Assembly: GCA_000701945.1 (NCBI GenBank)
Contig: KL370840.1
Span: 678,721-742,720 of the forward strand
DNA: 64,000 bases
Source: Anaerotruncus sp. MC2020
GTDB lineage: Bacteria > Bacillota > Clostridia > Oscillospirales > Ruminococcaceae
Reading direction: 5' to 3'
In this document: piece by piece, positions 17,399 through 27,313 of the stretch
Layout of the letters: every line of letters begins with the position of its first letter
Numbering within the stretch: position 1 is the stretch's first letter
Program-made: the position numbers and the translations under genes
The notes under the pieces: model-generated
The model's input: only the letters and a program-made list of their open reading frames with translations
Databases searched by the model: none
Told to the model about the DNA's origin: nothing

Positions 17399-20300
17399 TT
17401 ACAGGGTCTTTGTGCCGCCGAGCAGGAACTTCTGAAGCTTTACCATGTCGCTGACAGCTATCTTGTCATCGGGCTCGATGTCCGCATTGGACTTTGCCAG
17501 TCCCGCGAGCTCAGTCTTGCCCGTCAGAGCCTGACGCCCGAGTATGAGGTCGAACGTGTCGACCACCCTGTCGCCGTTGATATCGCCCTTGATGCCGTAG
17601 AAGCTGAAATCAGCCACGTTGAAGAGGAAGTCCTCGGTGCCCGTGAATACGAGGTAGACGTCGTTGACGCCCTTGACCTGCTTGGTCTTGCAGTCGAACT
17701 CCTTGAACTCCGTCCAGCCGTCGGTGCCTGTTATCTCGCAGGTACCGAGCAGAGTGCCGTTCACTCCGCCGACGCGCACCTCTATCGTGCCGCCTGCGGA
17801 CTCGCTCGCCGCGCTTACCTTGAAGCCCTGCGCGCCGCTCTCGAAATCCATGTTCCTGTAGACAACGTATGAGCCGTCGGTGATGTAGCCGAGGTCGGTG
17901 TCGTCGTGGTCTTTGCGGACTGTACCGTGCTTGGAGCGGTAGCTGCAAGCCTCGGTCTTCTTGTACGCCGTAACGGGTACGGGAGGAGTGCTGCTTCCGC
18001 CGTAGAGCTCGAGCTCGTACACTCTCGCACCGCCGTCATTGCTCTGCGTGGAGGTCAGCAGGGTGAGCTTGACATATCTCGCGGAGACGTCCCTGAGGCT
18101 GCCGCCCGCGACTGTCTTTGTATTGCCGTAAACTGTAGTGATATCGCTCCAGCTCGTACCGTCGGTGCTGCCCTCGAGCTTGAAGTCGCGCGCGTTGTAC
18201 TTGATAGCTTCCTTCACGCCCGCGAACTTGATAACATAGCGGCTGATATTGGTCTCCTCGCCGAGGTCGACCTGTATCCACTCGCCGCCGAGCCCGTTGA
18301 GGTGACACCACTTTGTGTTGTCCTTGCCGTCGACTGCGAGAGCCGCTTCCTCGCCGCTCTCATCGCCCGAAGCCGTTACCTTCTTGCCGAGTGCGAGGTT
18401 CTGCATCTCGTCCGAGCCCTCTATCATCAGCGAGCCGTCGAGCGTGTACTCCTGACCAGCCTCAGTATCGAAGCTGACAGTAGCTCCCGCGTATCTGACT
18501 GTGCAGACGCCGCCCGAGCCCGAGAGGATAACTACCTTGTCGAGCGAGCCGTCCGACCAGCTCATCTCCTTGACTGTGAAGTTGCCGCGCGCGCGGAGAC
18601 CGTTCGCATGACCTGTGTTCCACTTCTGAGGAAGTGCGGGGAGCAGTGAAATAACGTCGTTATGGCTCTGGAGGAGCATCTCGGTGACGCCCGATGTGAA
18701 GCCGAAGTTGCCGTCTATCTGGAAGGGCGGATGAGCGTCCCAGAGGTTGTCGTAGAGGCGTCCGTTAGCGCCTACAGGCGAGCAGAGGAGCTTCACGAGT
18801 TTGTAGGCGTGCTCGCCGTCCTCGAGGCGTGCCCAGCAGTTGAGCTTCCAGCCCTCAGACCAGCCCGTACCGCTGTCGCCGCGTCCGTTGAGCGACGTAG
18901 CCGCGCCCTTTGCGGTGGTGGGGTTGTCGGTGGGAGTTATCTCATAGCCAGGGAAGAGCGCGTACATATGCGAAATGTGTCTGTGGGTCTCCTTGGGGTT
19001 GTCCCAGTCGTGAGCCCACTCCTGTATCTGTCCCCAGCTTCCTATCATCTCGGGACGTATGAGCGTGAGCTTTGCGTTGAGGTCGTCGCGGAGCGTCTCG
19101 TCCCTTCCGAGTATCTCGGAGGCTTCGGTCACGCCCTTGAAGAGCTCGCGGGTTATGCCGTTGTCCATAGTTACGCCGTAGTCGCAGAATGCCTCGTTAG
19201 CGCCTCCGTACGGCGGCAGATTGAGCTCGGGAGATGTACTCGGGTTGATGACCGAGTATTCCTGCCCGTCTATCTTGACTGTCTGCATGAGCTGGTTGAG
19301 GAACGCCGCACTGCCCTTTATCGTGGGATAGACCTTTTCGAGGTAGCTGTCGTTCTGATTGAAGCGGTAGGCGTCGTAGAGCATATTCGATACCCACGCG
19401 CCGCCGACAGGCCACTGTCCCCACGAGCCGTCTATCGGAGCAGTCCTGTTCCAGAGGTCGGTGTTGTGGTGGAGCACCCAGCCCTCGGATATGCCGTAGT
19501 GAACGCGTGCGGTCTGGTTGCCGTTTTCCTGCATAGAGATAGCCTTGTCCACGAACGGCATGAAGCACTCCTCGAGGTTGGTCGTCATCGCAGGCCAGTA
19601 GTTCATCTCGTAGTTGATGTTGGTGGTAGCCTTACTTCCCCACGCAGGCGAGGAATACTTGTTCCATATGCCTTGGAGGTTCATCGGCTGAGCGTCGCGC
19701 GATGCGCTTATCATAAGGTAGCGTCCGTACTGGTAGAGCACCTTGACCATTTTCGGGTCGTCGCTCCTGCCGAACTCGCTGATACGGGTCGGTATGGTCT
19801 TGGAGTTGGCAGTCGCGCTGTCTCCGCCGAGGTCGACGTCCACGCGCTTGAACAGCTCCTGATAGTCCGCCTTATGAGCGGCGTAGAGCTGGTCGTAGGT
19901 TTTCTTCTCTGCCGCAGCCATGTCGGCCTTCGCAGCGCCCTTCTCGTCGGCGTTGCAGGTCTTGTAGTCGACGAAGTTTGTGCGCACAGTCGTGAGTATC
20001 ATGACCGAATCCGCGCCCGATACGTTCAGCGAGCCGTTGCCCGCGCTGACTCTGCCGCTCTCGGGGATGACCTTGGTGCGCGAGGAGAAGTATACCGCAC
20101 CCTTTACCCAGTTGTCGTCGCTGCCGTGACCGTTTGCCACGAGCGTATCGCCTCCCTCCACGGAGGCTCCGCCGTTGAGGACGTTCTCATAGCCGAGGCT
20201 CAGCGATACCGAGCCCGACTTATCCGCGGTGATGCGCGTTACCATAACTTGGTCGGGGTGGCTGACGAATGTCTCGCGCAGGTATTTTACACCGTTGCAG

Positions 20301-20842
20301 GTGTACTCCGTGCGCGCGACAGCGTCGTTCATGTCGAGGAGGCGCTGATAGCCCGTGACGTTCTTGTGCCCGAAGCTGAGCTTCAAGCCGCCGACCATCT
20401 GGTATTTAGCCTCGCCGCCGCCAATCATCTTACTGCCGATGAGGTCGTTAGCCTCCTTGTACTTGCCGGCTTTCAGCAGATCCTGCGCCGTTTTGAGGTT
20501 GTTCGCGGCGCCGTCCTTGTTGTTGTTGCTCGGACCCGAGCTCCACACCGTACACTCGTTGAGGTCGATGAGCTCGTCGGGATAGTTGCCGTAGACCATG
20601 CCACCGATACGTCCGTTTCCGACGGGCAGAGCCTTGTAGAACGACTCGTCGTTGTTCCACGCATTGTTAGTGTTGACGTTGCCAGCCATGGTCGTATAGC
20701 GCATGACCATGTCCTCATCGTATTCGTACTCAGCGGCGTTTGCCGTTACGGGAGCCTTGCTCACCTCGGGTATCCCCGAGGCGAGAGGCAGAACCATGCT
20801 CGCCGCCATACACAATGCAAGCATTTTCTTTGTCAGTTTCAT
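17399..20842 (-). CDS. GH95 alpha-L-fucosidase with CBM32-, CBM6-like and dockerin modules
   Basis: 1147 residues from ATG 20842. In order: signal peptide; GH95 catalytic unit (about 45-800) with LPVGNGRIGGMVYG near the start, the Asn-rich active-site segment TTNINYEMNYWPA and DGNFGFTSG with the late catalytic Asp region; an F5/8C (CBM32-like) module (about 814-948, from NLALGKKVTASGDESG); a CBM6/35-like beta-sandwich (about 960-1080); and a C-terminal dockerin (GDINGDRVVDTFDLI..., the second half degenerate). GH95 enzymes remove fucose, mainly alpha-1,2-linked, or less often galactose, from plant or host glycans. The dockerin indicates assembly on a scaffoldin. Second gene of an operon, 40 bases after GH97. 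Confidence 0.93.
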   Translation of the reverse strand: MKLTKKMLALCMAASMVLPLASGIPEVSKAPVTANAAEYEYDEDMVMRYTTMAGNVNTNNAWNNDESFYKALPVGNGRIGGMVYGNYPDELIDLNECTVWSSGPSNNNKDGAANNLKTAQDLLKAGKYKEANDLIGSKMIGGGEAKYQMVGGLKLSFGHKNVTGYQRLLDMNDAVARTEYTCNGVKYLRETFVSHPDQVMVTRITADKSGSVSLSLGYENVLNGGASVEGGDTLVANGHGSDDNWVKGAVYFSSRTKVIPESGRVSAGNGSLNVSGADSVMILTTVRTNFVDYKTCNADEKGAAKADMAAAEKKTYDQLYAAHKADYQELFKRVDVDLGGDSATANSKTIPTRISEFGRSDDPKMVKVLYQYGRYLMISASRDAQPMNLQGIWNKYSSPAWGSKATTNINYEMNYWPAMTTNLEECFMPFVDKAISMQENGNQTARVHYGISEGWVLHHNTDLWNRTAPIDGSWGQWPVGGAWVSNMLYDAYRFNQNDSYLEKVYPTIKGSAAFLNQLMQTVKIDGQEYSVINPSTSPELNLPPYGGANEAFCDYGVTMDNGITRELFKGVTEASEILGRDETLRDDLNAKLTLIRPEMIGSWGQIQEWAHDWDNPKETHRHISHMYALFPGYEITPTDNPTTAKGAATSLNGRGDSGTGWSEGWKLNCWARLEDGEHAYKLVKLLCSPVGANGRLYDNLWDAHPPFQIDGNFGFTSGVTEMLLQSHNDVISLLPALPQKWNTGHANGLRARGNFTVKEMSWSDGSLDKVVILSGSGGVCTVRYAGATVSFDTEAGQEYTLDGSLMIEGSDEMQNLALGKKVTASGDESGEEAALAVDGKDNTKWCHLNGLGGEWIQVDLGEETNISRYVIKFAGVKEAIKYNARDFKLEGSTDGTSWSDITTVYGNTKTVAGGSLRDVSARYVKLTLLTSTQSNDGGARVYELELYGGSSTPPVPVTAYKKTEACSYRSKHGTVRKDHDDTDLGYITDGSYVVYRNMDFESGAQGFKVSAASESAGGTIEVRVGGVNGTLLGTCEITGTDGWTEFKEFDCKTKQVKGVNDVYLVFTGTEDFLFNVADFSFYGIKGDINGDRVVDTFDLILGRQALTGKTELAGLAKSNADIEPDDKIAVSDMVKLQKFLLGGTKTL

Positions 20843-20882
20843 ATGCTTATATCCCCTTCTGAAAGTAAAATTCCCCAATTAT

Positions 20883-23800
20883 TCAAGCTGTCAGTATCTT
20901 TCTGAGATGTATCAGGTCGAACGTATCGACTCTGCCGTCCTCGTCGAGGTCTGCCGCCTCGAACTGCTGCTTCGAGAACTTCTCCGCCTTGAGGAGGTAT
21001 CTCTCCATGCAGACGAGGTCTGCGGCGCTGACCTGACCGTCGAGGTTGATGTCGCCCTTTGGCTTGTCGAGCGGTATCGCGAGCGCGATACGGTCTATCG
21101 ACGGAGCGTTGCCCGCATCGTTGTAGAGCTTTATCGTGTTGTCGCCCGCCTTGAGCTTGACCTTTGTGGTTATCGCGCGAATGCCCGACCAGTCGCCCTG
21201 ATTTGCGAACAGGTCGTCGAGCTTGACTGCGAACTGTCCGTTTACATCGACCTTGAGGCTTCTTCTCTCGCCCGAGATGTAGTAGATACGGAGCGGATAC
21301 TCGCCGTCCTTGTCAGCCTTGACGTTGGAGAAGGTAACGTTTCCGCCGCCGCTTCCGCCGATGTAGCCGACGTATGCGCTGCCCGAGCTGTACTTGGCGT
21401 CCTTGCCCGTAGTGAGCTTTGCACCGCCGCCGAGCTTGGCGCTTTCCGCCTCATAGAACTTATAGTTCGAGTAAGGCGTCGTGAGGTTCATCTCGTGCTT
21501 TGTGAGCTTGATTACGCAGCCTCCGTTTGCGAGGAGCTTCTGCGTGATAGTGTCCTTGGAGGTCAGACCCTCGAGCTTCTTTATCTCGAGAGCGCTGCCG
21601 TTGGCGTTATCGCCGAAGATGTAGGCATTGTACTCGCCGTCGCCGATGAGCTCCGAGAGCTTTATCTCGACGGTGCGGGCGCTCATGGTAGAGCAGCCGA
21701 TGAACCACTCGTCAGCGCTTCTTCTTGCAGTCACGTTGAACTGCATGGGATAGCCGTCGAGCACCTTCATGTCGTCCCACGCGACGGGTACGTCGTTGAG
21801 GAGCGGGAGTGCGGGGTTGCCCTCGTAAGTGTATACGGAGTGAGCGAAGTGCTGTATGCCCGACTCAATTGTGACAACGTCCGCAAGCGCGAAGCCCGCT
21901 GTTGCCTTGATCCCGTATATCGGGATGCCTGTGGGAGTGAAGTCCGCCGAGCCGACAACGTTTCGCGTGAATGTGTAGGATACGCGATTTGCGAGTGCGG
22001 GTGACTCGAACCACTTGTAATACTCTGAGCCGTTGATAGCCTCGAATGAGACTATATTCGGGAATGTGCGGCTCTCACCGCGGGGAATGGTACAGCCGTG
22101 GAAGAGCACCATGAGGTGGTTCTTCGCGGCGATAGTAGCGCAGAGGTACATCTGCTTCATGGTCTCCTGCGTGTCGCTCTCGTAGTAGTCGACCTTGACG
22201 CCCTGTACTCCGAGACCGCTGATACGCTCGAACTCGCGGACGATAGTCGCCTCGTCGAGCAGCGAGTAGTACGGATACGCCGGGTGACCCTGACTGTCCT
22301 TATAGCCGCTGTGACCCTTGTTGTTTACGCCGTACCAGAGATAGATACCAATGCCTCTCTCCTTGGCGTATTCGCAGAGCTCCTTGACCTTGGCGGCGCT
22401 GTCGTCCCAGAGAGCCCAGCCGAAGTCAAGGCAGACGAAATCCCAGCCGTTATTGGCGGCGAAGTCGATGTAGTCCTTCTGAGTGTGGTACATAACGGGC
22501 GAATCTCCGCCGCTGCTCCACCATGACCAAGCGGTCTTGCCTGGGCGAATCCAGCTCGTATCCTCTATCTGCGAGGGAGGATTGAGGTTGAGGATGAGGT
22601 CGCTGGAGGACATCTCGTCGAGGGTGTCGCCGATGACTACGGCTCTCCACGGCGTATGGAACGCCTTGCTCATGGATATGCCGCTGACCTTGACGCCTCC
22701 CTTGAAGCGGAGGCTGTGGTAGTTGCCGAGGAACTGCACAGCACCTGCGCAGTACGGGTCGGGCTCATTGAATACACCCGCCTCGGAGACTGTCACCCAT
22801 GTGCTGTTGTTCGCGAGGACGCCTGTATACGGGAGCGAGTAAGTCGCGTTGGTCTCATTGGCTCTGTCCTTCGGGAGCTCGACCATATCCCACTCGTAGG
22901 TAGCATTCGGCCAGTTGCCCCAGAACTTCGAGCCGCCCGGGAAGATGACCTCGGTCGCCTCCTCCTTTATCGTTGCGCCCTTGTTGAGAGCGTAGCGCAG
23001 ACCGATACCGTCGTCGTAGGTGCGTATATACACGGTCAGTATCGAATTGCCCTTGACGAGCGGGAACGACAGCTCGTTGTAGCGGTCGCGGATAGTTGTG
23101 TGCTTGCCGTAGGGCATGGTGTATATCTCGTCGTGAGGAGTTATCGTGCCCTCGGGAGCGTTCTTGCCGAAGCCGCTCGAGAGGTCCTCATTGCCGAGGA
23201 CGAGTCCCATTTTCGAGGGCGAGATAACGGTCTCGCCGCTTGCCTTGGTCACGGAGTAGTAATAGCTTCCGTTATTGTCGTACCATATCTTGGTGACGAG
23301 CTTGCCCGTGGGAGAGGTCGTCGTCAGCGCGGGGACGCTTGTAACGCTCGCGCCCGTGCGGGACTTAGCCTCCTCCTCGGTTATCTCTATCTCGTACTTG
23401 GAGACGGTGTCTCCGTCGAAGGTGTATGAGTAGAGCGGAAGGGTGTCGGAGTTCGGACCTACCGCCGCATCGTAGAACTGCACATCGTCCACCGACATAC
23501 TGATGTCGTTGTCGGAGTAGAGCGAGTGACCGATAGAATTGTAGATATACTTGTCGAGCAGCTTCTCGGAGAAGAGGCTGTTCAGCGTATCGGTAATGGT
23601 GTCCGCCTCATAGCCGACCTTGTCGCCGTCGATATAGTAGGTCGCCGCAGTGGGAGTGCAGACAAGCATGAGCTCGTGCCACTTGCCGCTGTCGGGAGCG
23701 GCATTGAGGTCGAAGATAGCGCGGTGCTTCTCGTCATTCTGGGTGGAGTCGCCGCTGCCCGCAAAAATGCTCGCACGGAACGCCTTCTTGTCCTTGACGT

Positions 23801-24206
23801 CGACGGAGATGTCGGGCGAAGAGTACGACGGAGCGTTGCCCGTACCGAAGGGCACCGTCGCGAACTGGAACAGACGCGAATAATTCGAGGCGTCGGAGTT
23901 CAGCTTGTACTTCATCGAGAACGTGAAGCCCTTGTCGCAGCCGCTCTTGAAGAGCTCGGGTAGCTCGAGCCAGCCCGCACCGAACGAGCCGCCCTTTAGC
24001 GAAAGGACGTCCGAACCGAGGTCGCTGTCCTTGACGATAGCGGCACCTCCGCGCAGGTAAGCCTGCGTGTCTGACTTGCCGATGCTCTTGACGGAGGTAC
24101 CTGTCTGTACAGCCGCCATAGTCGTCGGCAGCGCAGGAAACGTACCCGCACCGAGAGCCGCTGCTGCCGCAATTGCAGTAAGAGCTCTTGCCAGTTTGTG
24201 TTTCAT
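20883..24206 (-). CDS. GH97 glycosidase with LamG-like, CBM35-like and dockerin modules
   Basis: 1107 residues. In order: signal peptide (about 1-32); a LamG/concanavalin-type sandwich (about 60-255); the GH97 N-terminal domain; the catalytic barrel (PGKTAWSWWSSGG, FVCLDFGW, GVKVDYYESD); the C-terminal domain; a CBM35-like module (YEAESAKLGGGA..., about 945-1045); and a two-repeat dockerin (GDINLDGQVSAADL and ADLDEDGRVDTFDLI). GH97 contains inverting alpha-glucosidases and retaining alpha-galactosidases. The Asp in GVKVDYY (near residue 672) stands where retaining members have their nucleophile, so alpha-galactosidase-like activity is inferred. First gene of the GH97-GH95 operon. Confidence 0.93.
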   Translation of the reverse strand: MKHKLARALTAIAAAAALGAGTFPALPTTMAAVQTGTSVKSIGKSDTQAYLRGGAAIVKDSDLGSDVLSLKGGSFGAGWLELPELFKSGCDKGFTFSMKYKLNSDASNYSRLFQFATVPFGTGNAPSYSSPDISVDVKDKKAFRASIFAGSGDSTQNDEKHRAIFDLNAAPDSGKWHELMLVCTPTAATYYIDGDKVGYEADTITDTLNSLFSEKLLDKYIYNSIGHSLYSDNDISMSVDDVQFYDAAVGPNSDTLPLYSYTFDGDTVSKYEIEITEEEAKSRTGASVTSVPALTTTSPTGKLVTKIWYDNNGSYYYSVTKASGETVISPSKMGLVLGNEDLSSGFGKNAPEGTITPHDEIYTMPYGKHTTIRDRYNELSFPLVKGNSILTVYIRTYDDGIGLRYALNKGATIKEEATEVIFPGGSKFWGNWPNATYEWDMVELPKDRANETNATYSLPYTGVLANNSTWVTVSEAGVFNEPDPYCAGAVQFLGNYHSLRFKGGVKVSGISMSKAFHTPWRAVVIGDTLDEMSSSDLILNLNPPSQIEDTSWIRPGKTAWSWWSSGGDSPVMYHTQKDYIDFAANNGWDFVCLDFGWALWDDSAAKVKELCEYAKERGIGIYLWYGVNNKGHSGYKDSQGHPAYPYYSLLDEATIVREFERISGLGVQGVKVDYYESDTQETMKQMYLCATIAAKNHLMVLFHGCTIPRGESRTFPNIVSFEAINGSEYYKWFESPALANRVSYTFTRNVVGSADFTPTGIPIYGIKATAGFALADVVTIESGIQHFAHSVYTYEGNPALPLLNDVPVAWDDMKVLDGYPMQFNVTARRSADEWFIGCSTMSARTVEIKLSELIGDGEYNAYIFGDNANGSALEIKKLEGLTSKDTITQKLLANGGCVIKLTKHEMNLTTPYSNYKFYEAESAKLGGGAKLTTGKDAKYSSGSAYVGYIGGSGGGNVTFSNVKADKDGEYPLRIYYISGERRSLKVDVNGQFAVKLDDLFANQGDWSGIRAITTKVKLKAGDNTIKLYNDAGNAPSIDRIALAIPLDKPKGDINLDGQVSAADLVCMERYLLKAEKFSKQQFEAADLDEDGRVDTFDLIHLRKILTA

Positions 24207-24292
24207 TCTGATTACCTTCTTTCCTGTCCGGTATTCGGACTTTTAATTTCCCTTTCGAGAACACGCAGGAGTGAGCGTGTCTATAACATACC

Positions 24293-24321
24293 ACTATAAA
24301 TTTACCATAGTGTACGGACAA
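24293..24321 (-). promoter_or_regulatory. Promoter of the GH97-GH95 operon
   Basis: Minus-strand TTGTCC (24321-24316), 17-base spacer, TATAGT (24298-24293), giving a leader of about 80 bases. Confidence 0.65.
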
Positions 24322-24352
24322 AATTCAACCCATTATTTTAAGAAATGGTGTA
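24311..24352 (-). promoter_or_regulatory. Element shared with the GH141-GH2 promoter, copy 1
   Basis: Read towards GH97, the core is TGGGTTG, a short AT spacer, then TTTTGTCCGTACA, with CACC about 14 bases before the first part. The same arrangement lies upstream of GH141 (36381-36424) with one base of spacing difference. It overlaps the -35 box, so it could be an operator or an activator site. Confidence 0.65.
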
Positions 24353-24593
24353 AATCTTGAATATTTTGATACCAAATCATATGAGTAAACTATTCGATAT
24401 GCACAGTCGGTAAACTTTGAGTATACAAAACGGACAAAGCTGTTCGGAGGCAAACTCTGATATAAGGTTAAATCATAAAATTGTTCGCATATCCAAACGT
24501 GTTATTGTGTACAAGTCCTGCATCATTCGGTATCTGCTCAAAACCGTACAGAAATAGCACTGAAAACCCGCAAAAAATTTGGAGGATTTATTA

Positions 24594-24622
24594 TTGAAAA
24601 CATCGTTAGCATATGCTACAAT
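24594..24622 (+). promoter_or_regulatory. Promoter of the decayed ABC locus
   Basis: TTGAAA (24594-24599), 17-base spacer, TACAAT (24617-24622). The 12-base palindrome TAGCATATGCTA (24607-24618) overlaps the spacer and -10 box. Confidence 0.6.
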
Positions 24623-24629
24623 ATAATCA

Positions 24630-24647
24630 TTAGTTTGTAACAACTAA
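24630..24647. promoter_or_regulatory. MarR-like operator candidate
   Basis: Inverted repeat TTAGTT-N6-AACTAA just downstream of the -10 box of the preceding promoter. Its size and spacing resemble MarR-family sites. No regulator gene is adjacent. Confidence 0.4.
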
Positions 24648-24650
24648 CGC

Positions 24651-24863
24651 ATAAGTAACAAGTTCCCCTCGCAGATGTCGGGCGGTCAGCAGCAGAGAGT
24701 CTCCATTGCGTGTGCACTCGCGAAAGACCCGAAAATAATCCTCGGCGACGAGCCCACAGGCGCGCTCGACTCCGAGACGGGCAAGCTCGTCATAGAACTT
24801 CTGCAAAGGCTGTCGACCGAGCAGGGAAACACGGTCATAGAGGTACTCAAGGGCATGGAATAA
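24651..24863 (+). pseudogene. Fragment of an ABC transporter ATPase (MacB/LolD type)
   Basis: About 65 residues homologous to the second half of an exporter-type ABC ATPase: [20 protein letters not shown] (signature), [17 protein letters not shown] (Walker B and D-loop) and QGNTVI. The Walker A half (about 140 residues) is missing, and similarity breaks again after NTVI, where the H-loop His is expected. An ATG at 24675 could still start a 62-residue peptide, but it could not be a working ATPase. An intact promoter and operator-like dyads lie just upstream, and no permease is present. It looks like the remains of a deletion. Confidence 0.8.
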
Positions 24864-24912
24864 GCGCGGCTTCTGCCGACTGCACTGCGTCATAAGAAAG
24901 AAATGAAAAAAT

Positions 24913-24945
24913 CTCGCTTGCAGCAAGTCTGCAAGCGAGTTTTTT
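24913..24945. terminator. Terminator shared by the ABC remnant and eno
   Basis: Perfect 11-base stem CTCGCTTGCAG / CTGCAAGCGAG with loop CAAGT; T run on the plus strand and, after one base, on the minus strand. It lies 29 bases beyond the eno stop. Confidence 0.92.
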
Positions 24946-24973
24946 GGGTAGGAGATCTATTATTATGAAAATC

Positions 24974-26409
<1,436 letters not shown>

Positions 26410-26415
26410 ATTTAT

Positions 26416-26444
26416 ATTATATCACCCCGCCGTCCGACTGTCAA
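26416..26444 (-). promoter_or_regulatory. Promoter of eno
   Basis: Perfect minus-strand TTGACA (26444-26439), 17-base spacer, TATAAT (26421-26416). Confidence 0.92.
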
Positions 26445-26627
26445 TTTATCTTAATATATTTGTATACACTAACAAAAATATAGTCGTATATTTCAGCCGT
26501 GATATGCAAGCTGACAGTGGCAGGATCAGCCCGCATGATATCACGCGATATTGCGTGTAAATTTTTATCAGTATTACGCGTGCAGGCTTATAGTTTTTGT
26601 CTATTGCGACGTTTTTTCAGCAACCCT
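26445..26627. other. AT-rich spacer between eno and the feo remnant
   Basis: No gene seen. It separates two divergent consensus promoters. The stretch TATCACGCGATATTGCG (from about 26539) contains a short palindromic ATCACGCGAT-like core, and nothing else stands out. Confidence 0.4.
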
Positions 26628-26656
26628 TTGACAGCAACTTGTTAGTACAATATAAT
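26628..26656 (+). promoter_or_regulatory. Promoter of the collapsed feo operon
   Basis: Perfect TTGACA (26628-26633), 17-base spacer, TATAAT (26651-26656). Confidence 0.9.
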
Positions 26657-26698
26657 ATACAGTTAGCAGACACAAACCAAATTCAAGGAGGAATTATA

Positions 26699-26940
26699 AT
26701 GGTTCTCAGTGAGCTAAAGGCAAACACCGAAGCCTTAGTCAGCGGCATATCTGGAGACGCGCGCTGAAAGAAAAGGCGCACATCAACGTCTCGTCGCTCG
26801 AATCGGAGTACGAGAAGATAGACGGCTATCAGGAGATAGAGCAGCAGGTCGAGCACTTCGTCATCTCGGGCTATACACCGATGTGGCTGACCATCAAGGC
26901 TCTCGAGAATGACAAGGTCGTGACCGAAAAGCTGAGCGGT
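26699..26940 (+). pseudogene. Remnants of feoA and feoB (ferrous iron uptake)
   Basis: After AAGGAGG, ATG 26699 opens a 22-residue frame, MVLSELKANTEALVSGIS..., that reads like the first residues of FeoA and then stops at 26765. In another frame (from about 26761) follow about 60 residues (KINVSS-like start, YEKIDGYQEIEQQVEHFVI, MWLTIKALENDKVVTEKL) resembling the FeoB region after its G domain, where RWLAIKLLEGD-like sequence is usual. The G domain and all permease helices are absent. The order FeoA, FeoB, FeoC-like is kept, so two internal deletions in a feoABC operon explain the layout. The FeoB match is from memory of the family and not from a search. Confidence 0.6.
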
Positions 26941-26941
26941 A

Positions 26942-27205
26942 GTGCTGACCGTGCTGCTCGAGCTGCTGAAGGACGGGCGCTCGCGAACCGTTGAAATGCT
27001 TGCGGAGGAGCTTGATACCACTGCTGACGACATCCGCCGTCAGCTCGAATATCTCGAGCGGATAGGCGCTGTCAGGAAGGTCGCTTTCCCGTCGGGCAAG
27101 AGCTGCGGGAGCTGCTCGGGCTGCGACGGCGGAGGCGGCTGCAAGGGCTGTATGCCCGACAATGCGGAGGCTAATATTGGCGATATATGGGAAGTCTGCC
27201 GCTGA
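26942..27205 (+). CDS. FeoC-like winged-helix protein, possibly orphaned
   Basis: About 87 residues. The first 47 form a small winged-helix domain (LLELLKDGRSRTVEMLAEEL, DDIRRQLEYLERIGAVRKV), followed by a Cys cluster (Cys55, 58, 61, 67, 70 in SCGSCSGCDGGGGCKGC) that probably binds Fe-S or metal, as in FeoC-like regulators. GTG 26942 or GTG 26951 could start it, but no clear ribosome-binding site precedes either, because the upstream sequence is the damaged feoB. The reading frame itself is intact. With the FeoB channel gone, it is either a relic or a stand-alone iron sensor. Confidence 0.65.
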   Translation: MLTVLLELLKDGRSRTVEMLAEELDTTADDIRRQLEYLERIGAVRKVAFPSGKSCGSCSGCDGGGGCKGCMPDNAEANIGDIWEVCR

Positions 27206-27240
27206 AAATCCGATGATTTACTGCTGCAATCAATAAAAAG

Positions 27241-27276
27241 GGCGGTATATGCACACTGCATATACCGCCTTTGTTC
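27241..27276. terminator. Bidirectional terminator between feoC-like and ispE genes
   Basis: Perfect 13-base stem GGCGGTATATGCA / TGCATATACCGCC with loop CAC; TTTGTTCT on the right, and CTTTTTATT on the minus strand for ispE. Confidence 0.9.
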
Positions 27277-27313
27277 TGTCTGATATGACACTTCTGTCTG
27301 CCGACGTTATCAG

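Larger units (their letters stand above)
24207..24593. other. Upstream regulatory region of the GH97-GH95 operon
   Basis: No gene seen. On the operon's strand the region holds a promoter (24321-24293), a leader hairpin ACACGC/GCGTGT (24261-24280) and the upstream element shared with the GH141 operon (24311-24352). The stretch 24360-24590 is AT-rich without recognisable features. Confidence 0.6.

Noticed and set aside
18662..20905. 747-codon open frame antisense to GH95
   Set aside because: It is a shadow of the GC-rich codon bias of GH95, with no family motifs or RBS. The same applies to long antisense frames over spoIVA (7315-9132), GH9 (4562-5611) and SBP2 (48921-50048).
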